This document shows, piece after piece, positions 13,279 through 15,598 of a stretch of DNA of 15,598 bases. Source of the stretch: DRGV01 sp018903055 [NCBI: bacterium] (GTDB lineage Bacteria > UBP18 > UBA7526); NCBI GenBank assembly GCA_018903055.1, contig JAHIPW010000123.1, positions 1 to 15,598 of the forward strand, given 5' to 3'. Numbering within the stretch: the stretch's first letter is position 1; every line of letters begins with the position of its first letter. The notes beneath the pieces are model-generated. The model was not told the DNA's origin and did no database searches. It was given only the letters and a program-made list of their open reading frames with translations. Position numbers and translations under genes: made by a program.

Positions 13279-15108
13279 ATGTGTGGTATCGTTGGTTATT
13301 TGGGTAAAAAGAGGGCCCAACCCATCCTCTTGGAGGGATTGAAGAGGCTGGAGTATAGAGGCTATGATTCCAGTGGGATTGCGGTACTAGAGAAAAAGAA
13401 GATTCTGCTTTACAAGAAGGAAGGAAAGATTAGTATCCTAGAGGCCCTCTTAGTAAATAAGAAACTGGAGGGAACAATTGGTCTGGGCCATACCAGATGG
13501 GCAACCCATGGTAAGCCCTCTGATGAGAACGCCCATCCCCACTCAGACTGTTCGGGGGATTTAGTAGTAGTCCATAATGGGATTATTGAGAACTATTTAA
13601 TCCTAAAGGAGGAACTCATAAAGAAAGGTCATAGATTCAAATCTGAGACGGATACCGAGGTCCTTGCCCATTTGATAGAGGAAAACTTCAAAGGAGATTT
13701 AGAAGAGGCGACGAGAGAAGCCTTAAAGAGCGTGGAGGGAGCCTATGCTATCGGGGTAATAAGCACCAAGGACCCGGAGAAGTTAGTTGCCGCAAGATAT
13801 GGAAGCCCCTTAATCGTTGGGGTTGGGGAGAAAGAGTTCTTCATTGCCAGCGATGTTCCCGCCATCCTGAATCATACCCGAGAGATAATCTTCCTGGATG
13901 AGGGTCAGCTAGCAACCCTCACTCCAGAAGGGGTAAAAGTCACCACCCTGGATAATAAGAAAGTGGAGAAGGCAGTAACTATAATAGAATGGGATGTCTC
14001 TCTTGCCCAGAAGAATGGCTATAAGCATTTTATGCTTAAAGAGATTTATGAACAGCCCCGGGCTATGATGGATACCCTGCGGGGAAGGATAGCTAAGGAT
14101 GAAAGAGAAGTTCTCTTACCGGAGATAAGCCTTTCTTCTAAAGAGATAGAGAAAATAAAGAGGCTCTTCATTATTGCCTGCGGAACTTCCTATCATGCAG
14201 CATTGATCGGGAAATTTTTGATTGAAAATAAGGTAGGCTTACCAGTAGAGGTAGATATCGCTTCTGAATTCAGATATAGAAATCCCATCATCGATTCCCA
14301 AACCCTGGTCATGGTCATTACCCAATCCGGGGAAACGGCAGATACCTTAGCCGCTCTTCGCTTAGCAAAGGAGAAAAAGGCCAAAACCTTGGCCATAACA
14401 AATGTAGTCGGCTCCACCGCCAGCCGGGAGGCAGATGGTGTTCTCTATACCCATGCCGGACCGGAGATCGCCGTGGCCTCCACCAAGGCCTTCATCGCCC
14501 AACTTACTCTCCTTTATCTCTTTACCATCTATCTGGGAGGAATAAGAGGAACCATTCCGGAAGAAGAAGCCCAGGAGATGCTCGCTACCTTGAGGAACCT
14601 TCCCCAGCAGGTAAAGAAGATATTGGAAGATATCAAAGGAATTCTATCCTGTGCTCGAAAATATTTTCATAAGAGGGATTTTCTATATATGGGAAGAGGA
14701 ATTAATTACCCCATAGCCTTAGAAGGAGCACTGAAACTTAAGGAGATCTCCTATATTCATGCCGAGGGCTATCCGGCAGGAGAAATGAAGCACGGCCCCA
14801 TTGCTCTTATCGATGAAGATATGCCTATCGTGGCCATCGCTACCCAGGGCTCGGTCTATGAAAAGGTGCTCTCCAATATTGAGGAGATTAAGGCCCGGGA
14901 AGGAATAGTTATTGCTCTGGCAACAGAGGGAGACAAGAAGATTAAAGAAAAAGCAGACGAAGTTATCTATCTCCCTCAAATTAGAGAAGACTTCACCCCC
15001 TTCTTGGCGGTCATTCCCTTGCAACTTTTGGCTTATCACATCGCCGCCAGGAGAGGCTGCGACATCGACCAGCCGAGGAACTTAGCCAAGAGCGTAACTG
15101 TAGAATAA
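13279..15108 (+). CDS. glmS: Glutamine-fructose-6-phosphate aminotransferase (isomerizing)
   Basis: GlmS makes glucosamine-6-phosphate from fructose-6-phosphate and glutamine, the committed step to UDP-GlcNAc. The 609 residues match the family exactly. MCGIVGYLG places the catalytic cysteine at position 2, exposed after Met removal. LEYRGYDSSGIA, GHTRWATHGKPSDENAHPH and VVHNGIIENY complete the glutaminase domain. Two SIS domains follow (ACGTSYHAA about 300, ITQSGETADTLAAL, then YMGRGINYPIALEGALKLKE about 470), and the end DQPRNLAKSVTVE is canonical. GAGGAG precedes ATG 13279, one base after the yvcK stop. That spacing leaves no room for a glmS ribozyme leader, so regulation must be by another route. 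trpE begins one base after its stop. Confidence 0.98.
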   Translation: MCGIVGYLGKKRAQPILLEGLKRLEYRGYDSSGIAVLEKKKILLYKKEGKISILEALLVNKKLEGTIGLGHTRWATHGKPSDENAHPHSDCSGDLVVVHNGIIENYLILKEELIKKGHRFKSETDTEVLAHLIEENFKGDLEEATREALKSVEGAYAIGVISTKDPEKLVAARYGSPLIVGVGEKEFFIASDVPAILNHTREIIFLDEGQLATLTPEGVKVTTLDNKKVEKAVTIIEWDVSLAQKNGYKHFMLKEIYEQPRAMMDTLRGRIAKDEREVLLPEISLSSKEIEKIKRLFIIACGTSYHAALIGKFLIENKVGLPVEVDIASEFRYRNPIIDSQTLVMVITQSGETADTLAALRLAKEKKAKTLAITNVVGSTASREADGVLYTHAGPEIAVASTKAFIAQLTLLYLFTIYLGGIRGTIPEEEAQEMLATLRNLPQQVKKILEDIKGILSCARKYFHKRDFLYMGRGINYPIALEGALKLKEISYIHAEGYPAGEMKHGPIALIDEDMPIVAIATQGSVYEKVLSNIEEIKAREGIVIALATEGDKKIKEKADEVIYLPQIREDFTPFLAVIPLQLLAYHIAARRGCDIDQPRNLAKSVTVE

Positions 15109-15109
15109 C

Positions 15110-15598
15110 ATGTATTATCCTTCCCTAAAGGAATTCATTAAGAAGTCAAAAAAGGGAAATCTTATCCCAGTTTATAGAGAAATATTAGCAGATTTTGAGA
15201 CTCCGGTCTCTGCTTTCACCAAGATCGATACCGGAGATTATAGTTATCTGTTAGAAAGCGCAGAAAAAGGAGAGAGGTTAGGAAGATACTCCTTCTTAGG
15301 GAGTAACCCTTCTCTGATATTCAAAAGCAAAGGGAAGAGGGTAGAGATAATTAGTGAGGGAAAGAAGGAAACCCAGAAGGTATCTGATCCTCTCAGTGAT
15401 TTAAAGAAGTTAATGGCAGATTATAAGTTTGTAAAAGTTAAGGGGCTTCCCAGGTTTGTGGGAGGAATGGTAGGCTACCTCTCCTATGATATGGTGCGCT
15501 TCTTTGAAAAATTACCTGATAAGAACCCGGATGATTTAAATCTTCCCGATGCTATATTTCTCTTAACCGATACCCTGCTCATCTTCGATCATCTGGAG
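15110..15598 (+). CDS. trpE: Anthranilate synthase component I, N-terminal fragment
   Basis: TrpE makes anthranilate from chorismate with ammonia supplied by TrpG, opening tryptophan synthesis. From ATG 15110 the frame is open for 163 codons to the window edge with no stop, so the gene continues outside. The N-terminus reads MYYPSLKEFIKK, then NLIPVYREILADFETPVSAF, then YSYLLESAEKGERLGRYSFL, then RFVGGMVGYLSYDMVRFFE. LLES is the motif that forms the tryptophan feedback site in characterised TrpE enzymes, so feedback inhibition is likely. The ATG is one base after the glmS stop, without a clear ribosome site, suggesting coupled translation. PabB and the aminodeoxychorismate enzymes are related, but the LLES-containing N-terminal domain favours TrpE. 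Confidence 0.93.
   Translation, partial: MYYPSLKEFIKKSKKGNLIPVYREILADFETPVSAFTKIDTGDYSYLLESAEKGERLGRYSFLGSNPSLIFKSKGKRVEIISEGKKETQKVSDPLSDLKKLMADYKFVKVKGLPRFVGGMVGYLSYDMVRFFEKLPDKNPDDLNLPDAIFLLTDTLLIFDHLE

Overview
The window is a bacterial chromosome segment. The only visible sign of mobile DNA is small repeats. Nearly all genes lie on the + strand and are housekeeping genes in an order common in Firmicutes-like and uncultivated bacterial lineages. The bacterial gene set, the encoded CCA on two of the three tRNA genes or tRNA-like genes, the AGA/AGG- and ATA-rich codon use, and the spacers filled with degenerate word repeats suggest a moderately AT-rich, free-living, uncultivated bacterium. 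I cannot place it in a phylum from this sequence.

Layout. Positions 1-732 hold the 3' end of enolase and a FtsB/DivIC-type division protein. Positions 733-1407 hold a tRNA locus. It has a strong promoter, an initiator tRNA, and then a structure in which a complete CAU-anticodon tRNA sits inside the anticodon loop of a second tRNA-like gene, on top of a perfect 12-bp stem. Positions 1408-3392 carry tilS-hpt, overlapping by ATGA. Positions 3761-5584 carry ftsH. Positions 5730-7818 hold two folate genes, folE and a long folP. Positions 7981-11039 hold cdaA-cdaR-glmM, the c-di-AMP synthase module linked to phosphoglucosamine mutase. pdxJ follows; I place its start at 11146. Then come a membrane-anchored yvcK, glmS, and the 5' part of trpE, which runs off the end of the window.

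How the genes fit together. GlmS and GlmM make the glucosamine phosphates that feed UDP-GlcNAc. CdaA/CdaR make c-di-AMP. YvcK family proteins bind UDP-sugars. The right half therefore reads as a cell-envelope precursor and signalling block, with vitamin B6, folate and tryptophan genes around it. TilS modifies CAU-anticodon tRNA(Ile), and it is encoded directly downstream of two CAU tRNA sequences.

The unusual content is in the noncoding DNA. The main item is the nested tRNA at 940-1128. Next, most of the longer spacers are imperfect palindromes built from degenerate tandem words of about 7-11 bp, with a different word at each locus. Related sequences also occur in frame inside tilS. No CRISPR array, transposase, phage gene or riboswitch was recognised.
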